The translations under genes and the position numbers were made by a program. The notes under the pieces were generated by a model that saw nothing but the letters and a program-made list of their open reading frames with translations, had not been told where the DNA came from and searched no databases. A stretch of 64,000 bases of DNA from NCBI RefSeq assembly GCF_019059575.1, contig NW_024881539.1, positions 930,001 to 994,000 of the forward strand. The letters run 5' to 3'. The DNA is from Amphibalanus amphitrite (Eukaryota; Arthropoda; Thecostraca; Balanomorpha; Balanidae). Shown here piece after piece: positions 1-61,130 of this stretch. Within the stretch, counting starts at the first letter, position 1. Each line of letters begins with the position of its first letter.

Positions 1-1028
1 CTATAATATTATAGCTGAATTAATTTGGAAAGCACATGCAAACTTTCACTTATTTACGACTATTCCCTTTTATGTGAAATTCAGAAAACCAAAGCAAGAT
101 TTTTGGGGTAAGTTGAAAAATTGTGGGGCAACTTGATACACGATATGGGGTAAGATGTTACACATCTTTTTTCGTAGTTTCTTCATCATTATAACGGTCA
201 TTGGCCGTCCTATCGGAACCGATCGTAAGCCCCCGTAATGGATAATACTAAACATGCTTTCCTTTCTCATTGAAAGGCAAGAACAATAAAGCATAAACCA
301 TTACTGTACTCCACACGCATGAAAAGGCTCATCAAACATGGCTCAATCTCTGATCTGCCTTTACTGCGACGCCAAGGGCACCATGCATTGCCACTGACCG
401 GAGTTTGATTTTCTGCACGAAATTTACGCCCAGGTGAAATGGAGCACGCTATAAGCAGTCTTGGGTAGCCATCTTGAAACATGCCCCGGCCCTGCGGCGG
501 CCGACTCTCACAAGACTGAACTCAAATAATGTTTGTTTACATGAAGAGGCTAGTGCGGTTTACTTGGTGATCTTACAAAAGAAATCATCGCTTAATTTTG
601 TGAACCTACATTCAACATTCTTACACAAATAACCTTGACAAAAAAAACGACCCAAAGTGTTGGCCAGCAAAAAAAAAAAAAAATACTTTTGCTGTCACCT
701 TACCCCAGTCGCACTGGGCCTGTGCGCCTACAGGGCGACATGGCGTTCCACCAGGTCTGAGCCTGCAGTGACATGTAAAATGTGCGTAACCTTTCTGCTA
801 GCGTAAATATTGGCGCCATATCAAGAGTATTTTTCAAGATATTTCCTTTGTAACAACTTACCCCTGTAACAACTAGCTCCACTCTCCCCTACAGACATTT
901 CTTATCAGTGCAATTTTGGTCTCAACGTTGTTCTGAACATTAAAAAATCTGCTGTTTTCCGAAATAAATGATTAATTTGCGCTTCGTATGCCCTGGTTCA
1001 GCAAAGTCGGTCGATAACTGTGGAATCC
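1..1028. other. Upstream non-coding sequence, probably repeat-derived
   Basis: There is no supportable gene. The motif GGGGTAAGTTG recurs in both orientations (about 107-117, 152-160, and as its complement near 698-706 and 857-866), which suggests a decayed inverted-repeat element, but no ends could be fixed. A run of A lies at 668-683. Confidence 0.3.
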
Positions 1029-1036
1029 ATGTGCAT

Positions 1037-1419
1037 TAGAGATGTCATTCGGATACCAACCTTTTGGTATACCGATACCAAACCGATACCAACTTGGTAT
1101 TTGGTTGGTATGTGCTGTTTTAGAGTCATATTTTTCCCAGGTTTATGCTTGTAGATATAAAACTTTATCGGAATTCACTGGGATTGTATTGCGTTGTATT
1201 GTATTGCGGGATTGTATTTGGTTGGTATTTCAAGGCGTGTGGATTTGGTATTTTGTTGGTATTATGAATTCTCACTAATGTAAAAGAGGCTGAGAATTTG
1301 GCAAAAAGTTGGTATTTTCCTCATATTCCCAAGTCAATTTGGTTTCGGTATTTTTCCATGGATATTGTTGGTATTTGGTTTGGCATCGGTATCTCGATTT
1401 TCCGTAATTGACATCACTA
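1037..1419. mobile_element. hAT-like MITE with perfect 8-bp target duplication
   Basis: The terminal inverted repeats are TAGAGATGTCATTCGG at the left and, read inward from the right, TAGTGATGTCAATTACGG. Both ends are flanked by ATGTGCAT (1029-1036 and 1420-1427). An 8-bp duplication and a TAG.GATG terminus fit the hAT superfamily. The interior is built from GGTATTTGGTTGGTAT-type repeats with no coding capacity, so it is a non-autonomous 383-bp element. Confidence 0.8.
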
Positions 1420-1427
1420 ATGTGCAT

Positions 1428-2754
1428 ACTGTAATACGCAGTTAAATGCCTGTTTTCATTAAATTACATGCTTTGTCTGGGATGTTTACTGAATGTTTAA
1501 ATACTGGGGAAAAGCTACAAACCCATTTGCCGGATCATCTGAAGAAACTCAGTGACCCACGGTTTGGACTGAGGAGGCATTGGTGTAGAAATGGAAGCCG
1601 AGAAGTGTGGCTGAGGCGACTAAGGCCTTGAGTAAATTTAGCGATATAAGGTGCGAAACTTGTGACCATCACTTTTACCAAAAGTCTCAACATTCCATGA
1701 AATTAAAATTTATTATTGAGGAGATACCGCTAAGAATCATGATAACAACAATGCGAAGACGTATGTCCTAAGTAGTACATGAGATCTCGCTGTCGCTCCC
1801 GCTCGTAATAATGGACAGGTCATAAAAATGACCGGACCTGAGGTCAACGCAGGGCGATAGCCACTTTTTATTTTCGCATATGAATGACAATTGATAAGGC
1901 TTTAATCGTCATCAGACAAAATTGCAACCTTCAGTGGGGAAAATATCAAGGTCACTCTTCGAAAAATAGGTCAAAAGGTCACGTGATCAAAATTTTTCAA
2001 AAATTGAAAATCCAAGACAGCCAAAATGTTTGTTGGTTGATTGTTAGTTGAACCATATAAAGTTTGTATCGTAGAAAACCAATAGTTTTTTTAATTATAG
2101 GCCGCCAAACATAGGGCTGCAGCGCGACCTCCATGAATTGCCCGAGGCTATATCTCGGAAACCGTTGTTCGAAGAAAAACAAATCCTTGCCACAGCTGGC
2201 TTCCCCGCCCATCACAACCCATTGGACCAATTTTAAGCAAAAAATAAAATATGAGGGTGCAGGGCACTTGTCGATTTGTCGTGGAACAACAAATAGGTCA
2301 TAGGTGTTTTGAGTTTCTCACAAAGTAAGACCAGAAGGGTGCTGCCTCCCCTCAACATGCACACACTCACTTTCTTTGAGGCTTCCATGTTCGTTAGAAA
2401 GGGCTTACAGATATAAACCGACAGATATTAGTCGGAGATTAGTGCGACTTTCTTTGGCGAACAATAAATTTTCAAAGAATCGCTTTATCACCCATTTCCT
2501 TCTTTCAATAACGTGCCGTACAACTGGTGCCTCTAACCATGGATGGGACTTACTATTTTTATCACTCATGAGAAATACCACATTTCCCATTCATATTAAA
2601 TGCTTAAAGCATTTTACAAACGATTTACAACTAAAAATACTGAAGATTGCACAAATTCAAACCTGGAAATACTTGGGATTTTAACTCATTGTTTTGCTCT
2701 GAAAACATCCTAATGAAAGCGTTCGTTGGGTTATTCATGAAAAGACTGTCACAA
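1428..2754. other. Non-coding sequence without recognised features
   Basis: AT-rich sequence; the open frames are short and show no domain. Nothing beyond background could be supported. Confidence 0.4.
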
Positions 2755-4736
2755 TGGCCTCGTTTCATAAATCTCTGCCGTAACTTACACCTTTCCGTAA
2801 TTCACACCCTTTCAAACTACGGAGCGCAAATGAAGCGGTTTCACAAAGCCACAACTGGAATTGTTTACACCTCCGTAACTAAGCACATTTGCGTAGTTAC
2901 ATTCAATATACCCTGGTAGTTACCGTAATTTATCAAGCGTCCTACAAATTACAATTTCATATCAACACTTATTTTTTTACAAGAAATTATAAAACAATTA
3001 TGTTGAATTTAAATCGTAAAAATTATTTATGAAAAAAACAAAATCGATTTTGCTGACCATCCTTTATTAACCCGCGCGGGGCTGGGGGGGGGGGTAAATT
3101 TTACCCCCCCTCGCGAATTTTTGCAATATCTCAAAAACGGCGGCGCGCAGCGCCGCCAAACTTTCAATACCTTTTCTTACATCAATTTGACACGTTCCCT
3201 GAAAATTTGAGCGAAATCCGTCGGAAATTTTTTGAGAAATTGACGTTTTAGTGACGTCATGTTCGCGATTTTCGCCTCAAAAACGGCAAAAGTTGAAACG
3301 CCGCTAACATCTTCATTTTTAAAGGAATCAAGACGTAACAAAAAAGGTTATGCGTGATTCTACTTTGTCTATCAAATGGCTATCTCGGTTTTTTGAAAAT
3401 TTTGGATTTTGGCCCAAATTTTTTCTAAAAACTGACTTTTTTGGGAAAATAATTATAAAATCCAAAATTTTGAGTTTATCGAAAAAACCGGAATATATGT
3501 CAGAGAAGTGGTCTATGTGCACCTACATACCAATTTTTAGAAGAATCGGTTCAAAAATGTGGGAGTTATTCAAGATTTTATGACGTCACGACACACAAAA
3601 ATTTTGAAAAATGATTTTTTGGAAGTTCTAGACCTCGCACGGAAACAAAAATAGCACCATTCGATTCGTCGTGAAAAACTGCATCAGATAGACACCTTTT
3701 TAGGCCTTAACAACCAACTACAAAATTTGACCTCACTTGACCTGACCTTGACCTGACCTCGACCTGAAATTCATCCAGAGGTGGTCCATATCACTTATTG
3801 AGTGTGCCTATTGAATTCTATGAGTAAAATGATCCATAAAACATGTGTCGCACATGCCCTTTTCCATATTTTGTTTTTTGGTGACCTGACCTGACCTGAC
3901 CTGACCTTGACCTTGACCACTGAATGATATTGTATGCAAAGAATATTGTCTTGGTAGCCTAAGAACACGTTTTGGGCAATCAGTCTCAGTCGATGACTCC
4001 ATTCTTCGGCAACTACGGTGCAAGGCCGATACTGTAGAAACTTGCAATTTGTACCCTTGACCTGACCTTGACCTTGACCTCAAACTTTAAATTAAGTACA
4101 TATTTTAAGTAGTTCGTGATGAGATCTTTCGATTGGCGTTTGATTTTTCCAAATCGGACCATTAGTTCGGGAGATAACAGGGGGGGTAAAATTTACCCCC
4201 CCCCCAGCCCCGCGCGTTCGGCTGGAGACCCCAGCCCCGCGCGGGTTAAATCAATATACTGAAAACAGCAGAAAGCCAGCTAAGCAGAAGTGCCTTACTA
4301 CGAAAGTGGCGCGGCGCGGCGAATAAACAAAATTCCGATAGCTGCCACAAAAAGCGACTGGTACAGAGGATTTGCAGTTTCTTTTTCTCATTTTGGCTGT
4401 TCTCTCTTCCTCATCGGGCTCAACATTATAAAATATATTAAAAATTAGCTTCGAATCTTCACATTAATTCAAATTCACGCAACATTTTTGTGCGCAGTTT
4501 ACACCACTGGTATCAAGAACTTGTTAAAATAGTTGGTGTTAATTACGTCGTTTTATGAAACCCAAATGGCATCAATTGGTCCGGATTCGAGCATTTGCCG
4601 TAAATGAAGCTCCGTAATTTCGATGGCGTGAATTACTCCGGTCTCCGGCTTTATGAAACCGAATTGGCATCAAATACGCCAAATCTGGCATAATTGACGG
4701 AACGCCGTAAGTAATTCCTTTTATGAAACGAGGCCA
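2755..4736. mobile_element. Inverted-repeat element (TGGCCTCGTTTCATAAA ends) hosting T1
   Basis: The left end TGGCCTCGTTTCATAAA at 2755-2771 is matched by its reverse complement ending at 4736. The subterminal parts on both sides repeat CCGTAA/TTACGG words spaced through 2780-2930 and 4540-4720. No clear target duplication was found. The centre is occupied by T1. No transposase remains, so the superfamily is not assigned. Confidence 0.55.
3067..4249. mobile_element. T1: TTAA-bounded G-hairpin element
   Basis: TTAA stands at both ends (3067-3070, 4246-4249). The inverted termini start CCCGCGCGGGGCTGGGG and run into a hairpin of G-run, TAAATTTTA and C-run. In the right end the terminal segment is partly duplicated. 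The interior has many TGACCT/AGGTCA words, densest near 3726-3770, 3882-3918 and 4058-4080. No coding capacity. TTAA boundaries and a CCC start suggest a piggyBac-like non-autonomous element; this is inference from the ends alone. Confidence 0.72.
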
Positions 4737-4749
4737 ATGAGACCAAAGT

Positions 4750-6737
4750 TCTGATCTGTCATAGATGGGCCACGTTTCGATTGCGTTTTTGAGCCTTAGG
4801 CATTCCACGAGCTATCAAAGATATATAGATATACAAATCAGAAACATGTTAAACATCTCGTTCTCTTTCGTGTCCTGTCCCCAGAGTCTCCCTCCACTCT
4901 ACAATCACGCCTTTCCTTCCACCTTTTCAATGCCACCCTTATACGCCCGATTATGAACGGCTCCACCGCGGCCCGTTGTTCGGTGGCCGGTGTTGTCTCG
5001 GAATCAGCCAGCTGTTACATCGCGTCACAGTAATTGTTAGCGCACACCGTTTTCACTGGGAAATAATCGCCGCCTTCCTGTCTCTCGTGTGCGTTATCAC
5101 GGTGAAACATCTGACGAGCGGACGGCGCTCAGGGTCGTGACCGTGATGTGACCCCTGCGTCGGCTGACCTCTGGTGGATTCAGCTGACCTCTTATGACCT
5201 CATGGGACGGGACGAGGCATCTGTTAACACAAGAGAACGAGTGATGAGTGAAGCTTCATGAAGGGCTTGACGTGACGGGAGAAACGGGGGATGGTGAGGT
5301 ATGATCGAAGAAAAAATGATGCGGATAGGACATGACCAAAGAAAATGCAGTGTTTTGAAAGTGCAGAATAACTCGGAAGATTGGAGTGAAAAGGGGCTGG
5401 GTGAGTGAAAATGTTTGTGAGATTGGACAAGACGCGGCAGACACTGGTATGGAATGAAACAAGGCATTTCAGAACATAGAAAGGTATGGACAGGATAAAG
5501 AAGCGCAAAATAAATCCGACCATTAGCCAGCTGGAAAAGAGTCCGACGATGTGCCGGTTCGATGCTCAATTTAAATCTCGTAGGTGGGGCAAGAGGGGAT
5601 AATACAAGAAGGGGGAGGCAAGATAGGACTAAGACTGGATAGGGATGAAGGATAGGGACTTCACGCGAAGACAGGACAAGAGACTGGTACAGAGATGGAG
5701 GGACAGAAGCAGACGCAGATGCGGACTCAGACTCAGACCCAGGAGAAAGGGGCGGTGTTGACAGAGGTCCATCTAGTAAAGCAGGTAAACTGTGTGCCGA
5801 AAGATGCACCGTAACCATGAGGCGGCGAACGTCAGGAGAGAATCGACATGAACAGGTGTTCGAGACGAATCAAATCCTACCAAACACCTTAGCGGCGGCT
5901 AATCCATCTCACCTCCATCCTCCTCTAGACACACGTTTTCACTCATGCGAAAAACAGCGGCGGCCCTGGCTGCGAGCATCCGTCATGGCACGGCGGCTAA
6001 AAAGTGGCGTGATCTTGCCCTGATCTCCGAACAGCTGGCTGGAGAGGGGAGGCGACATATGCCAGGTGAACTCGGACAAGATAAGATGTTATCGACTGAC
6101 TACTCCCTCCGCTGAGCCGCTGCCAATCTCCGCTATTACCCGCTGGTTCCCCCGCTGTCCTGCTCTCTCAGATCGGGGAAGATTAGCGGCCAATATTGAG
6201 AGTGATGCGCCTAGTTCGGAACTCTACAGCAACTAGTTAGGGCGTCCGCCGTCCACACGCGAATAACGCGTTCAGAGCTGCAGAAAATGCGCATGGATTT
6301 TGTGAAATAGTGTGGAAACGGTAATCACTTTATAGATGTAAATATTCATAGCTGGCACGCATTATGATTTATTTATGTAGGCGTAGATTTTCATCAATGG
6401 AGAACGTGCTTGCGTGCTCTGGCAGCGGCTTATTTTGGACAGCCATGAGCCAGTCTGGAAACACGCCATGACGTCCAAAAGCTTGCAGAAACAGACTGAG
6501 GGGCGTCGTCACTCTTCCATGATCAAACATTTCTGAATCCTGATGGACAACAATTGTCCACACTCCACACACGAACATTTCCTCAGCACCAAGGATCGTG
6601 TGTTCAGCTATGCTGATCTTAATGAACATTTTCAAGTAGGAAAACATCTCGTTGTCGCAACAGAATCCCGGGAGGCCCTCAATGCACTCCGTATTGTCTG
6701 ATGCCTGTATGACCGTCTTTTGGTGTCTGTTCGACAG
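4750..6737. other. Non-coding sequence upstream of the LIM1 exon
   Basis: Expected to contain intron and perhaps the unidentified first Islet exon. A start at 5817 (ATGAGGCGG) gives a short frame with no Islet N-terminal likeness and was not adopted. The segment 5700-6240 is moderately GC-rich. No gene supported. Confidence 0.35.
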
Positions 6738-55002
<48,265 letters not shown>

Positions 55003-57485
55003 GACTGAACGACTCACACCTCACTCGCCTCTGTGATATCCGCGTACGCCGCGACGGCCGGCGCCACACCGGCCCGGCCGCCGCGGCCCCGAGAGAGAGG
55101 ACGCTTCTTTTGGGCACCTGCTCTAGGTGGAAGCCAGTGTTCTATCTCGTGTTGCCTCATGTGGTCATTTGGTAAGTCCTGTCCGCCTGTCGAGCCGCGG
55201 AGTGCGGATTATTTCACCGCCTTCGTGTGGTTCGTAGAAGGGCAGCTTTCTGTGCTGCGGCTCCTGAAGATCCCGTTTGAGGAAGTGGCAGCCTTTGGTT
55301 CGGTGTTAGCGTTTCACCAGTACAGTACAACGGAGCTGCTCGGTCTGGTGATATTGCCGAGTAGACCGCTCGAACCTGGTGCCGAGGCACGGGAGGACAA
55401 TGCGGCGGGACCTGTAGGGTGTAGCTGAACGTCTGATTGTCTGGCTGAACTTCATCTTCCCTCGAGTACCTTCAGCCCCAACCAATCATCAGCCCTTGGA
55501 CCTGTGTTTCCCTTTCGCCGCCTTAATCACCCTAATTTTGAAACCAGCTTCGGAGGCGAAAAGGTGACAGTGATTCTTGCTTTGTACCTAAGTTTATTGT
55601 TGGAAGATGTGTCCATTTGTAGTTGTAGGTACTGGGCAAGAAAGGTTCGCCTTGCAGCTGTTTTCTCGATGGCATTAGAGCTAAGATAATCCGGCTTTTT
55701 GTGGCTAACTATCGAGCATTGTATAGTTTCCTCATTCTTTACGTCCATGGCGCATGGCGCATGTGGAAATCGTATGATATTCTTGAATGTGTTATAATTC
55801 CGCCATCACTTCTTTGCTTCAGCCGGCGTATCTGATTGTTTCGCGCCAGCAAACTAGACTCACCCATATGCGTGTGCGTGTGTGTGCGTGCGATTGCCGG
55901 TAAGCCACCCGCGTCTGTGCCAGTGAGTGTAGCCATGTATCGGAATTCGGACCGTGTGACCTCTATCGTGCCGTTACGTTTGAGTGGACCTGTGGCCCAA
56001 GGGGGACGGCCCCAGATTTGCCGGGATAGGGCACTCCTGTGTGTGTAAGAGGCTCGGTGGGGCGCTCCGGCTCAGTGGCAGCCAACATTGGCGGATCCAA
56101 AAAGGTGACAGTTAACCCTGCAGGGCGTACTACGTCCACATATTTTTTTCTGAAACCTAAAAGCTGATTTTGAATCGTTGTATTCACCGGTATGCATTTT
56201 TGAGCAAACCCTTTCAAAAAAAAAAAAAATTAAAAAAATTTCGTTCCGTGGGGGTCATGGTGTGTCGTTTCGGGAACTAGCGACCCGCGGCCGGGCGCCG
56301 CGGAGAGGTGCCCGCCATAGGGTTTTGGGGCTATTTTTTCACGTTTCGGTCTGAATCGTGAAAAGTACTGGTCGTAGCAAATATGTTCCCTGGTTTCTGA
56401 ATTTTCAGCCCACGTGGAATGCGATAGCACAAGAGTCATTTTCGTACAAACAAAACTGTGCCCGCGTTTTTTGGTCAAAGTAAAAATGTTCAGCAGCTTT
56501 TAACACGTGGGCCGCCGCAAAACAGGGTACACCGGAGGACTTACGATTCAATATCTCCTAAGCCATCACAGATAGCAAATATGTTCCCTGGATCTATGTA
56601 GATAATACTTTAGAGAACACTTTAGGCCAAAAATTGTTTCTCGACAACTTACACCCAGCCCGCGTTTTTGGCTTAAATGCAATGCAACACGGCAGCCGAC
56701 CTTGAGGGCTCAGTTAGCGAGTTCATTTTTTAGCGAGCACTTCGAGCATTTCAGCGTTCGATGAAATGACATATTTTTTCAACGCAGTCGTTTCTTCATT
56801 TGCATCTAAACGCGACCTATATGATAATGTGATTGTATCGTCACACTAGAAGGTGTAATTCATGGTAATTTATAGGGCTAATTCTCGGCGCACAGCAGCA
56901 GACGGACACCGACTGACCCACCATCTAAAGGCAGTTTGGCGAAGCAGTATCGTGAATCACAGCCGCGAGATGTCCCTAGCGTAGAACACCGTCTGTTTGC
57001 CCAGTTTAAATACGTGATGTTTGCCCTCTGTCAACCCCTCAGTCATGGGGTTGGGGTCGCGGATGAATGGGCGACCGCCCGCCGCGCGGGGAGGGGGCTG
57101 TTTCCCTGACCCGGACCGCCACGGCATAGGGACGGTCCCGCACTCGCGTGCCTCACGTCGCCGCCTCACACCGGTCAATTACGCTGGTTTTGAGGAACCG
57201 CCCATTGTGGTGGTGGGTGATCCAACGCAGACCATGCCAGAACCCCACTGAGGGGGTATCACCCGTGTCAGCTGGCTCAGACCCATGATATCCCCATACC
57301 GAAAGCGACGTTCCAAAGAGCAATATGCCTTTAGTGGGTATTATTAATGTTTAATTCGAGAATGTATGCATGGATGTAAGCAAATACCTACATGATGTGT
57401 TGAAGTACCTACTCCAACTGTACAACTCTGGCCTCTCAGCTCGAGGAATAAACTTTTTTTACTTTAAAGACAGATTTTTAGTGAC
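55003..57485 (+). other. Islet 3' UTR and downstream flank, boundary unknown
   Basis: Sequence after the stop codon. The transcript end could not be placed: no AATAAA is convincing near the stop, and the one at 57446-57451 is 2.4 kb away. TTAACCCTGCAGGG at 56112 resembles the start of a T-type element with no partner end. AGCAAATATGTTCCCTGG is duplicated at 56376 and 56575, indicating further repeat-derived sequence. Confidence 0.4.
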
Positions 57486-59059
57486 TTTACACTCGCACTT
57501 GCATATAGCGGGGTCGAACGGACCCCCTCCCGGTTTTTCGCGAATAATTCGCGCAAAAAGCGGCTGATCGCGACGAAACTTTCAGTACCATCGAGTTAAT
57601 AAATTTTACACTTACTCTTAAAATTTAATGACCCTGACCCCAATGACCTTTGACCTGTGGTCTGATTCTCGAGACCATGTTTGACCGGAATCGCGAATTG
57701 GCGTATGTCGGCTGAGGCTCACATTATCCGCGCAATTTCCAATCTTTTTTTTTGGTGTGGGTTTCAAGGTCCCGTGAAGGTCAGGTCAAAGCCATTGACC
57801 TTAATGACCTTGATTCACTATTTCGAGTTTTACATGTTTCTATGGTAGTTTCTGGGGCTGATTTCGAATTCCCATTTGGAAATTTATGAAATAGTTTTGG
57901 TGCCCTCGTATGCTACGAAGCTGTCAATAGTGGTCAACACCTGCTATGGATGGCCGGCAGGTCACCTAATGGTTGACCTGACCTGACCTGACTCGACCTG
58001 GCATAAATACATTAACACGCGCAGTGGAAGGGTTGCGAGTACTAAGCCCAGTGGAAGGGGGGCGGATGTCGCCCCCCCCCCTAAGATCTCAGCTCCCACT
58101 GGAGCTAGAAAAACGAAATTTGGAGGGTAGGTGGGGGCCATGGGGAACTCTGTTGTGTGTGAATTTCATGACCCTAGGTCAGTATCTTCAAGGTCAAATG
58201 AGGTCAAATGTGGTCAAATCTGCCATATTAGCGACTTTTTTGCGTTTACACGCCAATAACTCAAAAAGTTACCGGCCGATTTTTTAAAATCTTTCACTAT
58301 ACGAAAGAGCAAACATTTATGAGTATGTATGGTGAATTTCTAGATAATCCAACAATAAATATGGCAGTTAGAAGCCTGCTAAGGGTAAGATGTCGCCGGC
58401 TGAAGCGGCATCGGCCGACGCGGGAAACGCGGCAATCACAATTTTGTGTTTACACACTCATAACTCAAGTTGTTACCGGCCGATTTTCAAAATTCTTTAA
58501 CCATATAATTGCTTGTACATTTCTCAGTCTTCTCACCGAACTTGACGCGAATCTAATATCATGAGCGGTAAGGAGCTCGATGTAAAGACGCAACCGTCCC
58601 GCCCCGGCACAGTCTACAATTCAGGCGGCGCATAGGCGTAGGAACGTTTTCGAAAGTGGGGGGGGGGGGGGGGGGGGCCAAGGTCCCAGAGGTCCAAAAC
58701 CTAACCTACCCCCAAAATCCGATTTCTCCTCGGATTTCGGCCACTTCGTTTTCGCAAACATGATCAGAGATAAAAAAAAAATCGAGACAAAAACAAAAAC
58801 AAAATTGGTTAAAATTTCAGGGAGGCTCCCGTCCATAAACTCAAACTGATGGACGCGTTCCCCTGTCCTCCGCAGCCGTTGGCACCCATGCAAATTCCAG
58901 AGGCATTTAGCAACTTTTTCATTACGAGCAAGCGTGAGACGTGCAAAGCTAGTCTTTTCAATACATATACCTAAAATCAGCATGAACAGCCCAGCTAGGC
59001 TCAGCCAAACCTATAACGTTTTTAAGAGGTTTTATATCAGCGACCAGACCACTGCAACT

Positions 59060-61130
59060 TGGCTGATTGACTATCAGAGGCCGGTGTGGGACTTTTAGAG
59101 GTCGGTCTGGGCCATCAGAGGCCAGTTTAACCCTCGCCGGACCGGACCTATAGGTTTTCGCCCCCCGCCCCCCCCCCCCGGCCGAGGGGGCGGGGGGGGG
59201 GCGGGTACGACCCCTCTCGCCGTTGCGCCCCAGGTGGAGCTAGCGCGTCGCGGAAAAACGAGCGTGTGCGCCGTTACAAGACGCAGAGATCGATACCCGA
59301 TTTTAATGTTCTAGGTCAACCGGTGACCTCTGAGGTCAGGTCAAGTGCCTCAAGGCACGGTTCCGTTTTTGGTGAATAACTTCGCAAAAAAAACGGCCGC
59401 AGAGCCGCGATTTTGCCAGCATCGTGTTCGCCTCTCTCAGGCGCGTCGAATGATGTACTTTTTGTTTGGGTGAGGTAAACTGAGGGTGTTGACCACGGGT
59501 CACGGTCAGGTCAGCGCCCCCAGGTCACGAAATTGGTCGAAGGAGGTCATGTCGCATATCATTCGATTCGGCAGGTCTTCCTGAGTCCATTGATGGCTTC
59601 CCCGACTCGCTAGCTCAATTTGATCGGTAGTTATTGACGACAAACTTATATGACCCTTATAACTTCATAAATGACGTCGCGCAAGGTCAACATTGCAAAA
59701 GTGACGCATCGAACCTTGCAAGGAGTGCATGAAGATTCAGTGTGCTTGAGATAGTTGAAGATCGTTTACGGCGTCAGAAAGTTTTCAGTTTATCCCCATT
59801 GACTTATACCTAATGGTGAGGTCACGAAAATGACCTTAGGAAAAATCCGAAATGCACAAGTTGTGAGACTTCTAATGGATACTAGGTCCTCCAAGGTTCA
59901 TTTCCCTGTGAAATCTCCTCTGGCAGTGAGGGCGTTGCGAAGTTGCGACATCTGAAGACCGTGCAGAGGTTCACTTATGACCTCATGGGTCAGTGACCTG
60001 ATCTGACCCGAAAATGCGGTTGGTGTCAAAAGATCCGGCTTGATTCAAAGGTCAGGTATGCAAAGCTTCAGCTCTCTATCACCGGCGTGTTCGGAGCTAT
60101 CGTGAAAAAAAAAACTGGAGGGGCGGCACCCGCCCCCCCCCCCCCATCGGTCGGTGAGGGTTGAGGCCCTCAGAGACCAGTACAGGGCCTGCAAAGGGCA
60201 GGATGAGACATTTAGATGCCGACTTGGGCCATCGGAGGCTAATGTGGGCCCTTACAGGCCAGCATGGGCCCTCAGAGGTCAGTGTGGGACCCTAAAATGC
60301 CGGCATGGGCCGGTGTTGGACCCCAGAGGCCAGCAGAAGGCCCTCAAAAACCAAGATGGGCCTCAGAGGCCAGCATCGGGTCTTCAGAATCCAGTGCAAG
60401 GACCTCAGAGGCTAATGCGGGTCCTTACAGGCCAGCATGGGCCCTTAGAGGTCAGTGTGGGGCCGTAACAGACCGGCATGGGCGGGACCTGGAACATAGA
60501 GACCAGCGGAAGGCCCTCATAGGCCAAGGTGGGCCCTCAGAGGCAGATGCGGACCCTTAGAGACCGGCATAGGATCTTCAGAATCCAGTGCGGGGCCCTT
60601 AGAGGTCAATGTGGGACCCTAAAATACCAGCATGGGCCGGTGTTGGACCCCAGAGACCAGCAGAAGACCCTCAAAAACAAAGATGGGCCTCAGAGGCCGG
60701 CATCAGGTCTTCAGAATCCCGTACAATGCCCTCATAGGCTAATGACGGGTCCTCCAGGCCAGCATGGGCCCTTAGAGGTCAGTGTGGGGCCCTAAAAGAC
60801 CGGCATGGGCCGGCGTTGGACCTCTAAGGCCAAGATGGGCCCTCAGAGGCCGATGCGGACCTTAGAGGCCGGCATCGGGTCTTCAGAAATCAGAATTCAG
60901 TGCAGGACCCTCAGAGGCACCTAAAGGTTAGTCTTGGGACCCCAGAGACAGAAATGAGGCCACCAGAGGCCGGTGTGAGGCCCTCAGACGCCGACTGGGC
61001 CCTTGAGGCCGGTTTAGGGGCCCTCAAATGAGGTCAATGTGGGTTCTCAGCGGTCAATGTCGGCGCTTGACCGCCACTGAAGTGCCCTCCAAGATCAGTG
61101 TAGGACCCTCAAAGACTGGCTTGGGAGCTG
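59060..61130. repeat. GGGCCCTCAGAGGCCAGCAT minisatellite with about 323-bp higher-order period
   Basis: Units of about 20 bp, variants of GGGCCCTCAGAGGCCAGCAT, lie at 59070-59126 and 60165-61130, interrupted by T7. A longer pattern (ACCCTAAAAT, TTGGACCCCAGAG, CCTCAAAAAC, GTCTTCAGAAT) recurs from 60294 and 60617. Confidence 0.85.
59127..60164. mobile_element. T7: TTAA G-hairpin element, innermost level
   Basis: TTAACCCTCGCCGGACCG starts at 59127; the right end reads CGGTCGGTGAGGGTTGA, so the second TTAA has become TTGA (60161-60164). It shares the CGTTTTTGGTGAATAAC block, a G/C hairpin at each end and AGGTCA repeats. It splits the minisatellite in the hAT-like element. Confidence 0.7.

Noticed and set aside
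5192-5818. 208-residue minus-strand frame
   Set aside because: Ser/Leu/Pro-rich composition, no recognisable domain, overlapping frames of similar quality.
5817-6023. Possible first Islet exon starting ATGAGGCGG
   Set aside because: It has no resemblance to Islet N-termini and no donor with the required phase could be supported.
57446-57451. AATAAA as the Islet poly(A) signal
   Set aside because: It is 2.4 kb past the stop with repeat-like sequence between; it cannot be assigned without transcripts.
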